Positions 47,408-58,346 of a stretch of DNA of 64,000 nt are shown piece by piece. Location: positions 1-64,000 of the forward strand of contig JADDMT010000120.1 in NCBI GenBank assembly GCA_021401465.1. Direction: 5' to 3'. The notes under the pieces are model-generated. The model had not been told where the DNA came from. It searched no databases and saw nothing but the letters and a program-made list of their open reading frames with translations. Position 1 is the first letter of the stretch; each line of letters starts with the position of its first letter. The DNA comes from Teratosphaeria epicoccoides. Lineage: Eukaryota > Ascomycota > Dothideomycetes > Mycosphaerellales > Teratosphaeriaceae. The translations under genes were made by a program, and so were the position numbers.

Positions 47408-47989
47408 TGATACGGTTAATGCTAGGAGGCTATAGGAGCCGCATAGGTTCTAATACCTGCCCTTAGCATGTAATGACCCTACTATATAGCAAGGGAGTCC
47501 TTTGTACATACGTTAGCTTATATGTTGTCTAAGTAGGATTAATGCCTAACGTAGGATGCCCCTACGCTACTAACCCTATAGTACCCCTACGGGGGTTTCC
47601 TGACCCTATAGTACCCCTATAGGGTTAGGCTCGGACATGCTTTCCTAATTAAGAGGCGTCAGGGGTTATAAGTACCTCTAGCGCTACCTCTGCAATAAGC
47701 AGAAAGTAGCGCTGTCTTATACCTACTAAAAGTCTAGATTACTCTGTTATACTACAAGATATTTTCATATTATATAGCATATATACCTATATTATTTTTG
47801 CTTTCTCCCCCCTACTTTATAGTCTAGCAGAGAATACTATAACATGTCTAGAGTACTACGAACTTGTAACTAACGTGTAGTAAGCGCTATCCTAAGTGCC
47901 TGTAATAGCGAAGCTAGCCTAAGTAATTAACCTGTAGGAGGTACCCCTACGAGTGACACTACATTAAACGACGGTTCTACTAAAGGCTA
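47408..47989 (+). mobile_element. GypA-5 fragment: LTR plus first 195 bp of interior
   Basis: LTR 47408-47794 (387 bp, enlarged by a short tandem duplication at about 47576-47625 around CCCTATAGTACCCCTA) followed by the GypA leader and first Gag codons (ATG near 47833). Homology to GypA-4 stops at 47989 exactly where the GypC mini-element begins; the remainder of the element is missing. Confidence 0.8.
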
Positions 47990-49320
47990 TGTAAAGGGCG
48001 CGCCCTTTAGGTCATGACTTAGGCTAATAGGCGTAAGTAGGGTAATAGCTTAGCGTACATACAGGCTCTATATAGAATTTCCTAGAGCCTGCTAAGTAGT
48101 TTCCTTCCTCCTTTATAGCACGTCTTAAATACTACTACGATCGTATGCGTACACTTGGCTCGCCTGTAACATTACATGCTATTACATAATAGATAACAGA
48201 GAAAACATGACAGGTCCTAGTAAAGGCTAGGTAGAACCCTTAACGTAATAACTAGTAGAGTTAATGCTAGAGTAGCGGATTATCAAGTAGATCTACAAGC
48301 GTCAGAACTAGATAGAGAAAGAGATTAAGGCGCGGCTAAAAAGAGCGGAGGCTAGCGGCTGCTACTATAGTAGATAATGTAGTAAGGATGTTAATAGAAG
48401 CTCTCTCTTACGTTAGCCTAACGGCCTCTACTTAGGAGCTATTAGGCTCCTACAAATAGAAACTACTAACGTAGGATAGTAAACCTAATACCCTTTAGGA
48501 CTATGTCCTCTAATTGTCTGCCTCTTATTGTATGCGCTCTAGTATGAAACTAGCGTTAGCCGCTAAGTACTACTAGAACTACATTTACGACACTATCCCT
48601 AAGATAAAGTGACTTCGGATGCGACACTTCTAGGAGAAGGGCTACCTACAATTAGGCAAGGACCCTGAGGCCTTTGTCACGCAGATTAACTCTGTCTTCT
48701 TAGACAGTAATAAGTAGTCTAAGGCACTTAAAAAGGTAACTACCCTTAAGCACGTAGAGGGCTAACCTTAACACAAGTTCTAGGTCGAATTTAACGGACT
48801 TATAGAGAGTACTAGCAGAGATTAGTAGAAGGACAATACAAAGATTAGGTACCTAAAGAACACCTCCTCTAATATTGCGAAACTCATAATAGCGTCTATA
48901 CTAAGATTAACGGGATACTACGAGTTTGCGGTAGAGGTCAAGTGCGTTATAAGTAACATGGAAACAACCAACGCATTTAAAGAAGCTAACAAGAGGTAGA
49001 AGAGAGACAACAGTAAGTAGAGACCCGCTATAAACACCCTAGGTCCTGTCTAGAGCACCTCTACCGCTTCTGCCCCTTAGGTCGACGCTAATAGGGACAT
49101 AATTATAGCCCTAATGCGTGTAACCGCGGACTGCCCTAAACGTCGCGGAAGTAGCTAGGACTATACTAGCAAGAAGAGGGCAAGAATAAGGCCTATATAG
49201 AGATTAGTCCCTAGTCCCTAGCTATAAGGGGCTAGACTCCTAGCTACTTCTTTCTCTCTCCTCTGTTATACTTGTTAAATACTATATAGACCTCTATGTA
49301 TATACTGTCTACCTGTAATA
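47990..49320 (+). mobile_element. GypC-mini, gag-only LTR element
   Basis: A GypC-type 5' LTR (47990-48171, TGTAAAGGGCG to CTGTAACA) and a partial 3' LTR (about 49190-49320, AAGGCCTATATAG to CTGTAATA) enclose about 1 kb containing only a gag remnant; pol is absent. The gag is related to, but clearly diverged from, that of GypC-1. No matching target-site duplication was found (GGCTA versus AATAC), so it may be an internal deletion product or a non-autonomous derivative. Confidence 0.65.
48207..49190 (+). pseudogene. Gag of the GypC mini-element
   Basis: ATG 48207 opens a Gag-like frame; a shift occurs before about 48540, after which one frame reads SSMKLALAAKYY, IPKIK, RQINSVFLDSNK-like, ALKKVTTLKHVEGQP, VEFNGLIESTSRD, TKIRYLKNTSSN and EANKR to about 49190. 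The VEFNGL and TKIRYLKN blocks align with GypC-1 Gag (LEFDGL, TKIRYLKN). The C-terminal segment is basic (KRRGSS, KKRARIRP). Stops are TAG, mostly at presumed Trp or Gln codons. Confidence 0.65.
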
Positions 49321-49327
49321 AATACTA

Positions 49328-49588
49328 TGTTAAATTAAGTCCTCAAATACAGGCAATAGATTTACGCATAGGAAGTAGCTATAGAATGAATATATTATGT
49401 CAGGTATTAGATATATAACGTACATGATAGATAGAAGAGAAGAGGTGAAAATTCTTCTCTTCCTAGCTAGGGTTATATATTACTTAACCCCTGACCTAAG
49501 TCAGAGAGGTCAGAGTTAGGGTCCTGCCTGACTCTAACTCTTACTAACTTAGTATAGCTAGTATGCAACTACCTATCACATTTTAACA
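49328..49588 (-). repeat. CopA-2 3' LTR
   Basis: 261 bp inverted copy of 46609-46871, TGTTAAATT...TTTTAACA on plus. Confidence 0.88.
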
Positions 49589-50220
49589 CTCCTACTTAGG
49601 TACATACTAGTGTATTTAGCGTACTCCTACTATCTTCTAATCTACTAACTAGTGAAGATGTTTGTCATAGCATGCTTGTACTATTAGAATAATGCTCTTG
49701 TAAAAGAGAACAATGTAGTAGAGCATGTTTACTACTTATATGTTTGCAAATTTATATGTTTACTCTGCTTTTATAGGTAGGTCCGACTCTGTATAAAGCC
49801 TCCCCTCCCCTTCTTAATTATCCTTCTCTTTCTTATCATCATTAATTACTAACTATAGCTTCTCTGACACATTAATATGACTCTATAGAGAGGTATGTCA
49901 CTAATCCTACTAGATAGTACTTTGTTTGACGTAAAGCTTGTGTAGATTATCGAGCTCTAGTAGGTTATCTAGTATAGTTAGCTTCTCTGACTATAGCTAA
50001 CTCCTAGTAGCTCTGACGACTTAAGGCATCTGACCCTTAACCTTAGTAATCTCTAGGCGTGTATTCGATTCCTTTACAAAGCTTATAACTTTAGCCGCTT
50101 TAACAAGGTGCTACCTTTGTTTAAGAATAAAGTAACCTAGTACTATGTCTCTAATTAGAGTACTACCTTTACGAACAACTAGGTCCTACTTAATATAACT
50201 TGAACACTCTAAACAGCACT

Positions 50221-51323
50221 ACGCTAATTACTACTAGCTTCGCTATAGCTAGCTCTAATTAGCGCGTGTACTAAGATTAGTATAGGATTAGGTCTAGTAG
50301 ATACTATAGTAAGCCGTATAGCGTATACGCTACTAATCCGACTAACCCTCATCTCGAAGGCTCGTGTACTAATTGCTTTCGGAAGAATGAGAAGAGGTAG
50401 TGTTTACTGTATACTAGGTTAGACAAGCTAGGTACAGACAAGCTAGGTGACAATCTAGCTAATTAGAGTACTCTGCTACCTAGTAGGAAGAGTCTTAGGC
50501 TACGTTCTAGTCTACTAACTCCGCCCTACCCTTTAGCGACCTTCAGGGCGCTCTCGTCAGAATCTCGGTAGGGACAATCTACTTTCTCTAGTAGTCCTTT
50601 AGCAACCTAGTTAGAGCGACATTAAGAGACAGCGTAATTAGGAACTACGCTACTATAATTAGTATGATAAGCACGTACATCATAACCTGCTCCTTTATGT
50701 TAATGATCTGACTAATCTAGTTACTAATCATGACGTAGAGGACTTCTTTATAGAGTAGTTTAGAGAGGGTCTCTAGCCCCTTAGGCCTTGTCTAGCGCTA
50801 GGTACGGAGTTAGAGTATGACTTAGAGGATCTTATTACTCGTAGGACCCTTGTCTATCTTCGCTAGGTAGAAGAAGCTTGCGCTAGGCAGAGTATTATTA
50901 GCAGGGAATTAACAGTTAGTAATTAGGCAACTAATCATAGCTTAAACCGCCTTAGTAAGAGAATTAATGCTCTGACTTGTTAAGTCCAGGGTAGGCATTC
51001 TCTGCCTCCTTGCTATACTTGTACTCCTATCCTACTAATTGTCAAGGATAAGTCGCTATCAAGTAAGGAGCCTACTACACTACAGCGGTCGCATTAGACC
51101 TAATCTATTCCGAATACAATGCTCTAGAATATAAGCCTCATTTAAAGCCCTAGTTATTAGAGTATAGCATCTTCTAACATTATTAGTCTACTGACACCTA
51201 TATGACTAGCATGAGCCCTACTGCTCGTAGGAGCCTAGGTAACTAGCGTGTTAGTAGTATTTACGACTAGCGCTCTAGCGACATCAGAATGCTGTCTCCT
51301 GCTTAGCCGTCTACTAAGCTTAA
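50221..51323 (+). pseudogene. CopA-2 antisense ORF, 5' part
   Basis: The start position is ACG here (ATG in CopA-1). The frame reads LITTSFAIASSN, then a Cys group (EGSCTNC...), and after an indel a continuous segment with YYNQYDKHVHHNLLLYVNDL, DVEDFFIEQFRE, GTELEYDLEDLITRRTL and a coiled-coil-like stretch (VEEACARQSIISREL, LNRLSKRINAL). After another indel near 51100 it continues with YNALEYKPHL and TARRSLGN to the GypB-2 insertion, and resumes at 58347. This copy keeps the 430 bp lost from CopA-1. 49589-50220 holds the upstream region and an extra open stretch from ATG 49877. Confidence 0.6.
51319..51323. repeat. Target-site duplication CTTAA (left) of GypB-2
   Basis: Exact match to 58342-58346. 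CopA-1 has the uninterrupted site (TTTAGCTTAAGCTTAGT) at about 45350. Confidence 0.93.
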
Positions 51324-51813
51324 TGTCATGAGTGTCAGGAGTACTGTCCGGAGTACTATAGGATACAGGATCATGTAGGTCCTGAGTGCTATGAGTCATA
51401 GTACCGTCATGGGAGTACTATGAGTCATAGGCACAGTCATGGAAGAAAGGATCTGTCACGTGAGGACAGATCCCCGGATCTATAGGGTTAGTCTACAGAT
51501 CCATAGGCCTGCAAGGAAGAAGGGATCTGTCATGTGATGACAGACCCTTAGATCTGTAGGGTTAGTCTACAGATCTACAGACATGGATCTGTTAGGTCTG
51601 TCGACAGATCTAACAGAGCTGCTCTGTCGCTCTCTAGTATATAGGGATAGCTTTAGGACAGGCAGTTAGGAGCTTCGTGCTCAATCTTAATTCAATCCTC
51701 TCTTGCTTAGAGGAGAGTCAGTTACAAGGTCAACTACTATTGTCGATATTCTCCACAGCTCCCGAGTCTAACACCTGGTTACCTTCCTGCTATTAGCACC
51801 TACCCTTATGACA
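51324..51813 (+). repeat. GypB-2 5' LTR
   Basis: 490 bp, TGTCATGAG to TTATGACA. Carries two tandem units of paired hairpins (GGATCTGTC/GACAGATCC and GATCTGTAG/CTACAGATC arms) at about 51446-51586, with CACGTG inside the first. Confidence 0.93.
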
Positions 51814-51872
51814 TTTTGAGCACCACTTCTAGGGAAGCATCAGGAGACTCGGCGAGCGCTTAACATACGCCT

Positions 51873-53771
51873 ATGTCAAGTAGTTCTTCAACTGTCAGTT
51901 TAAGCTCTAGCGACAGTCAACCGACACCACGAGAACAAGTTGCTGCTATACCTCAAATCACGTAGTAGCTCGAATCCATTCACCTTAGCGAGATGGCTCT
52001 AGCATCCGTCGCAGGTTCAACTACCGGGAATAGACACGGCAACAACGGCTTCAAGATAGGAAGCCCTACAGAGTTCACAGGACAACGATCTCAAGTCGAG
52101 ATGTTTATCCTATAATGCTAGTTAGCATTTAACGTGGATACGGAACGGTTTACGACACATCATAAGCGAATGATGTACATTGTCTCTTACCTGAAGGGAC
52201 CGGCGTTCGAGTTTATCTAGCCTCATCTAACGGATTATCTAGATCACGTCGGCAGCGCCGAAGCCAGGAAGACGACGACTAGGGAGATTCTTAACTCAGA
52301 CAAGTCTTTGTTTAAGGCATTACGCGAAGCGTTCGGGCTCGGTAATAAGCAACAAGAGGCCGAAAGAGCTCTCCTAGGAATCTAGCAGAAGGGTTCCGCC
52401 ACGAAGTACCGCGCGGACTTTCAGACCCTCTCTGCTCGAGTCGACTAGAATGATAACGCTTTAGCCGCTCAGTTCTACTAGGGACTGAAGGAGACGGTTA
52501 AAGATGAAATTGCCCGAGGAGATCGGCTAACGACATTCAAGGAAATAAGCGATCTCGCGATTAGAATCGATAATCGCATCTAGGAACGACAGCAAGAACG
52601 ACAACATGGAAATCGCAAGCTAGCGCAGGCTAACCATAAGGTCTAACGATCGGCACCGAAATAGCGAAGCGATTACTACGGTCTCCAACCTATGGAGTTA
52701 GATGCGACTAAGGGGCGTCCGAGGAATGGACCCTGAGGAAAGCCGCGGAAGGGCTCTCCTCCCCAGAATGGTCTGAAGAAGCCATTCGACAAGAGTAATC
52801 TCGAGTGCTACAACTGCGGAAAGAAAGGACACTTTTCCCGCGAATGTTTTGCTAAGAAGCAACGACAAGAGCTGCCTAGGATAGAGCAGGCTCGCGCGAC
52901 AACGACGGTACCTAAGCAAAAGGTCGCCGCTACTCGAGAACCGGACCATGCCGCACTTACTTGGACTGCGTGCTACGACGACGATTGTCGAATTCACAAG
53001 AGTGATAAAGATGGTTCCGGATAGTACCCTAGCCGAAACAAGGCACAGTCGATCTGTGCGCTAAGGGGTACACCTTCTAGTATAACAGTCCTGAGAGAAC
53101 AGGAACTAGAAGAAGAAGAAGAAGGTTCGGATGACAACTACGAGCTTGTCGAAGCCGTCATTCCTGATTCCGAGGAAGACGAGAGCATAGAGCGATAGGC
53201 CATGCCGCCACATGACATCGGACTCGACATTATCCGGATCATACAGAACTAGTAGGCTCAGGCTTGCCCATGGATTAATGGAGTACAACACGTCGACTAG
53301 CTTCAGTATGACGAACTAGCCGACCGTATGCGACGACACCTAAGGAGACTACCGGTCGTAGCTTAACCTCACGCGCATCAGAAAGTTGTCCAAGAAATTG
53401 TACCGTTCGGGGTAGAGTTCACGCCCTAGGGAGGCTACCTAACCCACGAAGGTATTCAGATTCCACGAGCGCTACGACTCCGAGTCTATCATTTAAAGAT
53501 AGAGTACGCAAGGAACGCGTAGGAACAGCGAGGCCAAGAACGCGAACGATCTCTTAGGCTAGAAAACGGTAACGCTTACAGAAGAAGCCGAGACCGCACG
53601 ATCCCTGAACTAGTCCGTGAAGACAGTTATTCGGGAAACGACGAGGTCCGCCGAAATTAGACCTACGGACAGACCAGACAGGGCTGCAACGATGTGCCGC
53701 GATTGGCGCTAGATACGCGAACAACCTTAGAGTATGGTTGCACATCGACGAGACGCCAGCTAGGGCCTTAA
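51873..53771 (+). pseudogene. GypB-2 Gag
   Basis: ATG 51873, 60 bp inside the LTR, opens one frame to TAA 53769-53771. A Ser-rich N-terminus is followed by a retrotransposon Gag domain at about 52060-52600 (FTGQRSQVEMFI, YLKGPAFEFI, TKYRADFQTL, IARGDRL). A CCHC zinc knuckle lies at 52806-52847 (CYNCGKKGHFSRECFAKK), which binds the element's RNA. An acidic linker follows at about 53100-53190. Interruptions are TAG only until the end. The C-terminal part after the knuckle is unusually long. Pol follows in the -1 frame. Confidence 0.82.
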
Positions 53772-56700
53772 TAGATTCAGGATGTACTGGAATCTTCATG
53801 ACGCCTAAGTTCGCCAGGACAGCTAGGATAAAGCTACAGGCGAAAACGAATGCTTTCTCGCTACAAGCGATCGATGGAAAGCCGGTCACGTACAACCAAG
53901 GAATAGTTGACGAGGAGACCGAGATAATGCCTCTACGGATAGGACGCTACCGAGAGATGCTCTAGTTCGACATCACGGAGTCGCCAGGCTCGGATGTAGT
54001 ACTAGGGTTGCCATGGCTAAGGAACGCTAACCCCTATATCGACTAGAAGAATGAGAGGATCTAGTTCCCAGAACTCTCAAGATCGATACCTCTACCTGTA
54101 GTGCACGACGCACTAGGCAAGATCGAAATATGTGCTATGACTTCAAGCAAGATGGTAGCTGCCATCAAGGATCCAGAACAGGAAGTGCACGTCCTATAGG
54201 TCAAAGCAACGCAGTCAGAAGTCAGGGTCGAATTTACAGTTCCTGATGAGTATAAAGAGTTCGCTACTCTTTTCGAGGAAGAACCCGACCAAGAAGCTCT
54301 GCCAGAACACTAGGAGTAGGACCACGGGATACCCTTACTCCCTAGCAAGACACCGACGAAGCAATTAGTTCGCCCGTTATTAGCAGCGAAACTAGAGATT
54401 CTCCGGAAATACCTAGAAGACAACCTCCGGAAAGGCTTCATTCGCGAGTCGCAGTCCCCGGCCGGATATCCGATCCTGTTTGTGCCTAAGGGGGAAGATG
54501 ACTAGCGACTCTGCGTGGATTATCGTGGATTAAACGACATCACGATAAAGAATAGTTATCCGCTTCCTTTGCTCTCGGAATTGCAGGACCGCCTGCAAGG
54601 AGCAATGTAGTTCTCGAAGTTCGACATACCCGGAGCGTATAATCGAATTCGAATTAAGGAAGGCGAAGAATAGAAGACCGCGTTCCGAACTAGGTTCGGG
54701 CACTACGAGTACATGGTCATGCTATTTAGGTTGACAAACGCCCTAGCTACATGGCAGGCATTTATCAACAATGTGCTACGAGAGTACCTCGACGTCTTTA
54801 TGGTTGTATACCTAGACGACATCCTCGTCTATTCCCGGACGATCGAAGAACATAGGACTCACGTACGTAAGGTACTTCAGAAACTCCAGGACTACCGACT
54901 AAAGGTCAAGCCGTAGAAGAGCGAGTTTCATAAGCAGGAAGTACAATTCCTTGGCTACGTAGTAGCATGGAATAGAATCAAGATGGACACCAAGAAAGTC
55001 TAGGTCGTAAAAGAGTAGCCTACGCCGACTAATGTTAAGGAAGTATAGTCCTTCCTTAGATTCGCCAACTTCTACAGGAGATTTGTGGCAAACTATTCGA
55101 AGATCACGGCACTACTTACGACTCTTACGACGAAGGATACACCATTCGTATGGGATGACGCCTAACGGAATGCCTTCGAGGAACTTAAGCGACGATTTAC
55201 AGATCAGCCGATCTTACTTGTGTTCGACCCGGATAAGCCTATCACAGTCGAAACAGATGCCTCCGACGTAGCACTCGGGGCATGCTTGAGTCAACTAGGA
55301 CCGAGTAGACGACTACAGCTAGTCGCCTACTACTCGAGGAAATTGTCTAGACCGGAACTCCGATATGACGTCCACGACAAAGAACTTCTAGCCATAGTAG
55401 ACGCCTACAAGGCCTGGCGGGTCTACTTAGAAGGTTCTAAGCACTAGGTCACGGTCTACACAGACCATGAGAACTTGCGATACTTCACAACGACGAAAGA
55501 GTTAAACTGACGACAGGTTCGGTAGAGCGAGGAGCTCTCTAGTTTTAACTGTAAGATCGTCTATCGCAAGGGGACCGACAACGCACGCGCCGATGCACTT
55601 AGCCGCCAGACGGACTACATGAAGGGCGTGAAGCGGGAGAAACATGCTGTTCTCTAGGAAAATAGCGATAGCACGCTAGGAGTTAACCGACTTGCGGCTA
55701 CGACTGTTACATGGACTAGTGGTTTTCAGGACGACCTGAAGAACGCCCTAATCCATGACCTAACCGCACTTGCTGTCCGCGACGACATTGATGGACAGGA
55801 GGATTAGGAAGACGAAGACGGAATCCTTCTGTTTCAAGGATTAGTATACGTGCTAACGTCTTTACGATCGGAACTACTACGCCTCCGACATGACGTACCT
55901 CAGGCAGGACACCCGGGAGTGTCTAAAATGAAGCAAATTCTCCGACAAGAATATTACTTCCCTAGGATGAGCAAGGCAATCGAGGACTACGTCCGTCGAT
56001 GTGTGACTTGCCGACGAAGTAAGCACGACCGTCACAGACCGTATAGGCTACTACGACTACTAAAGGTACCTTAACGGCCATAGGAATCGCTCGCTATGGA
56101 TTTTATCGTCAAACTACCTTAGTCGAGAGAACCCGCGACTAATGAGTTCTTCGACAGGATCATGGTAGTAGTCGACCGATTTACCAAGTTCGGGAAATTT
56201 ATCCCTTACCGCGAAGACTTCAAGACTAAAGATATCGCGCATGTCTTCATCAAATGGGTAGTAGCATTACATGGCATACTACAGGACCTAGTAACGGATC
56301 GAGGATCCGTGTTTACCTCTAACTTCTAGAGAGCCCTAATGAGACAATTCCAGGTCAAACATCGATTAAGTACTTCCTTCTACCCTTAGACGGATAGACA
56401 GACAGAACGCCTAAATCAGACGTTAGAACAGTACCTTCGATCCTATGTTAATAGGGACTAGAACAACTAGGTAGAGTTGTTGCTAATGGCATAGCTCGCG
56501 TATAATAGTACGCCGGCAGAGTCGACAGGACTCTCGCCATTTCAGATGGCGTATAGATCAGCTATAGAAGACATTCCAGACGTCTTAGCTAGTGATCCGA
56601 ACCTAGTAGCACTCGGACGAGTAGAACATCTACGCCGACTGCAAACAGAAGCACGACTCGACCTGCAGTTCTATTAGCAGAACATAGCACGGTACGCGAA

Positions 56701-57157
56701 TCGTAAGAGAATTGAGGGACTAATTCTAAAGGAGGGGGACAAGGTGTATCTCCTCCGCCGTCACATCAAATCGGACAAACCGAGTAAAAAACTAGACGCT
56801 GTAAAACTAGGACCATTCAGGATTAAGGCCAAGACGGGACCAGTCAATTTTGAATTACAGCTACCCAAGCAGATGAGAATACACCCTGTGTTCCATGTCT
56901 CTCTGCTAGAACAAGCAGCGCCGGACGCCGCACTGCAATCAGAACCCTTACTACTCGACCCTGAAGTGGAAGAACCGGAGTACTCTGTCGAAAGGATTAT
57001 CGACACTCGCTAGCGGGACAGACAGCGACAGTACTTAGTAAAATGGGAAGGATATGGGAGTACCGAGAACACCTGGGAACCCCTAGAACACCTGCGAAAC
57101 TGTTAGCAAAAGATACGAAGTTTCGAGAAAGGAACGAACCTAGGAAGAAGATCCTAA
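53600..57157 (+). pseudogene. GypB-2 Pol: PR-RT-RNH-INT-chromodomain
   Basis: The frame is constant from before 53738 to TAA 57155-57157. Protease: ALIDSGCTG at about 53765. RT about 54360-54910: [36 protein letters not shown] (about 54809). RNase H about 55240-55600: [29 protein letters not shown]. Integrase about 55850-56500: HHCC (RHDVPQAGH...CVTC), DDE residues present in AMDFIVKLP, LVTDRGSVFTS and QTERLNQTLEQYL. C-terminal GPF segment at about 56800-56950 and chromodomain about 56970-57110 ([28 protein letters not shown]), which targets integration to modified histones in related chromoviruses. About 30 TAG plus one TGA stop it. 53600 is approximate. Confidence 0.88.
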
Positions 57158-57772
57158 GCCACGACTAGACTCCTGCGGGACGCCGTCGACCGGCTCGGCT
57201 ATCACGCCATCCAGGAAACCCTAATATGAGGAGTTAGCGAAACCCTCCATTACGCTCCATGTCGTAGGACTAAGAGCGAGACCCGCGGAAGGATCTAGGT
57301 CAAGAAGAAACCCGGCCTGCGCAAGAGCTTGTTCCTCGGCCTCCTCCTCCCTGATCTCGCGCTCCTCGAGAGCGCGACCATCTTCGACCTCCTAGTCGAC
57401 TACGTCTAACTGTTTTCGAAGACGCATCTCCTTCGCATGCGCCTCTAGCATCTTCTGCGAAGCTTCGGCTAGGACTACCTTCGCACGATCGAGATCGGCA
57501 ATTAGTCTTTTCCGCCGATCGCCTAACTTCTTCCATTCGACCTCTGTTACCTTCGCGTCGCAACTCCGACAGTTGCTAAAGTGACATTGCGAACATTTCC
57601 CCGAGGAAATGTGTACCTAACAGACGAGCTTTAGCTCTTGACACTAAGTACAGGACTTCATGCTGTCCTAGCCCTGACGATGGATTCGATTCGCGCGGCG
57701 TTTGCGTTTCTGCGTTGAAGGGGCGTTAGTGTCTAGAATGACACAAGGCAGTGATGTAGAAAGAGAAGACAT
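57140..57772 (-). pseudogene. GypB-2 antisense ORF, Zn2Cys6-like plus coiled coil
   Basis: Minus strand ATG 57772 to TAG 57142-57140, 633 nt (210 codons), the same length as in GypB-1. After a basic segment (KRKRRANR) comes Cys-x2-Cys-x6-Cys-x8-Cys-x2-Cys-x7-Cys, the spacing of a fungal Zn2Cys6 binuclear cluster, with one extra Cys. A long predicted coiled coil follows (RRKRLIADLDRAKVVLAEA, EAHAKEMRLRKQLD, LEEREIREEEAEEQ) and a hydrophobic tail (LDPSAGLALSPTTW). Cluster plus coiled coil is the Gal4-type DNA-binding and dimerisation plan. A few TAG interrupt it. Its end overlaps the pol stop by about 18 bp, tail to tail. DNA binding is inferred. Confidence 0.8.
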
Positions 57773-57839
57773 CACAGTTTGAAAGAAGGAACTAGAGAAA
57801 CCCCGCACTAATGAGGTAGCTTAGGGACGAGCTAGACTA

Positions 57840-57851
57840 AGAGGGGGATAG
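57840..57851 (+). promoter_or_regulatory. GypB-2 polypurine tract
   Basis: AGAGGGGGATAG directly precedes the 3' LTR. The antisense ORF's ATG is only 80 bp from the LTR, so its promoter, if any, must overlap the 3' LTR. Confidence 0.8.
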
Positions 57852-58341
57852 TGTCATGAGTGTCAGGAGTACTGTCTAGAGTACTGTAGGATACAGGATC
57901 ATGTAGGTCCTAAGTGCTATGAGTCATAGTACCGTCATGGGAGTACTATGAGTTATAGGCATAGTCATAGAAGAAAGGATCTGTCACGTAAGGACAGATC
58001 CCCGGATCTGTAGGGTTAGTCTACAGATCTATGGGCTTGCAAGGAAGAAGGGATCTGTCACGTGATAACAGACCCTTAGATCTGTAGGGTTAGTCCACAG
58101 ATCTACAGACACGGATCTGTCGGGTCTGTCGACAGATCTAACAGAGCTGCTCTGTCGCTCTCTAGTATATAGGGATGGCTTTAGGACAGGCAGTTAGGAG
58201 CTTCGTGCTTAATCTCAATTCAATCCTCTCTTGCTTAGAGGAGAGTTAGTTACAAGGTTAACTGCTATTGTCGATATTCTTCACAGCTCCCGAGTCTAAC
58301 ACCTAGTCACCTTCCTGCTATCGGCACCTACCCTTATGACA
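57852..58341 (+). repeat. GypB-2 3' LTR
   Basis: 490 bp. Hairpin units at 57977-58031 and about 58048-58106. Followed by CTTAA (58342-58346). Confidence 0.93.
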
Positions 58342-58346
58342 CTTAA

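Larger units (their letters stand above)
51324..58341 (+). mobile_element. GypB-2, best-preserved Ty3/gypsy chromovirus
   Basis: 7018 bp, two 490-bp LTRs, exact CTTAA duplication. gag 51873-53771, pol to 57157 with no indel in its whole length, antisense ORF 57772-57140, purine tract 57840-57851. The LTRs differ at about 29 of 490 positions by eye, all transitions. It is the youngest-looking complete element, yet carries around 30 in-frame TAG codons in pol. Confidence 0.95.

Noticed and set aside
53738..57157. TAG as a reassigned sense codon, because conserved pol domains read through many TAGs with few other stops.
   Set aside because: TAG replaces both Gln (CAG) and Trp (TGG) at conserved positions, the mirror change CTA is equally inflated on the other strand, and LTRs show the same transitions. 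This is mutation, not recoding.
57300..57563. An 87-codon Arg/Ser-rich open frame on the minus strand.
   Set aside because: It lies out of phase inside the 633-nt antisense ORF, whose own frame has the Cys cluster, coiled coil and equal length in two copies.
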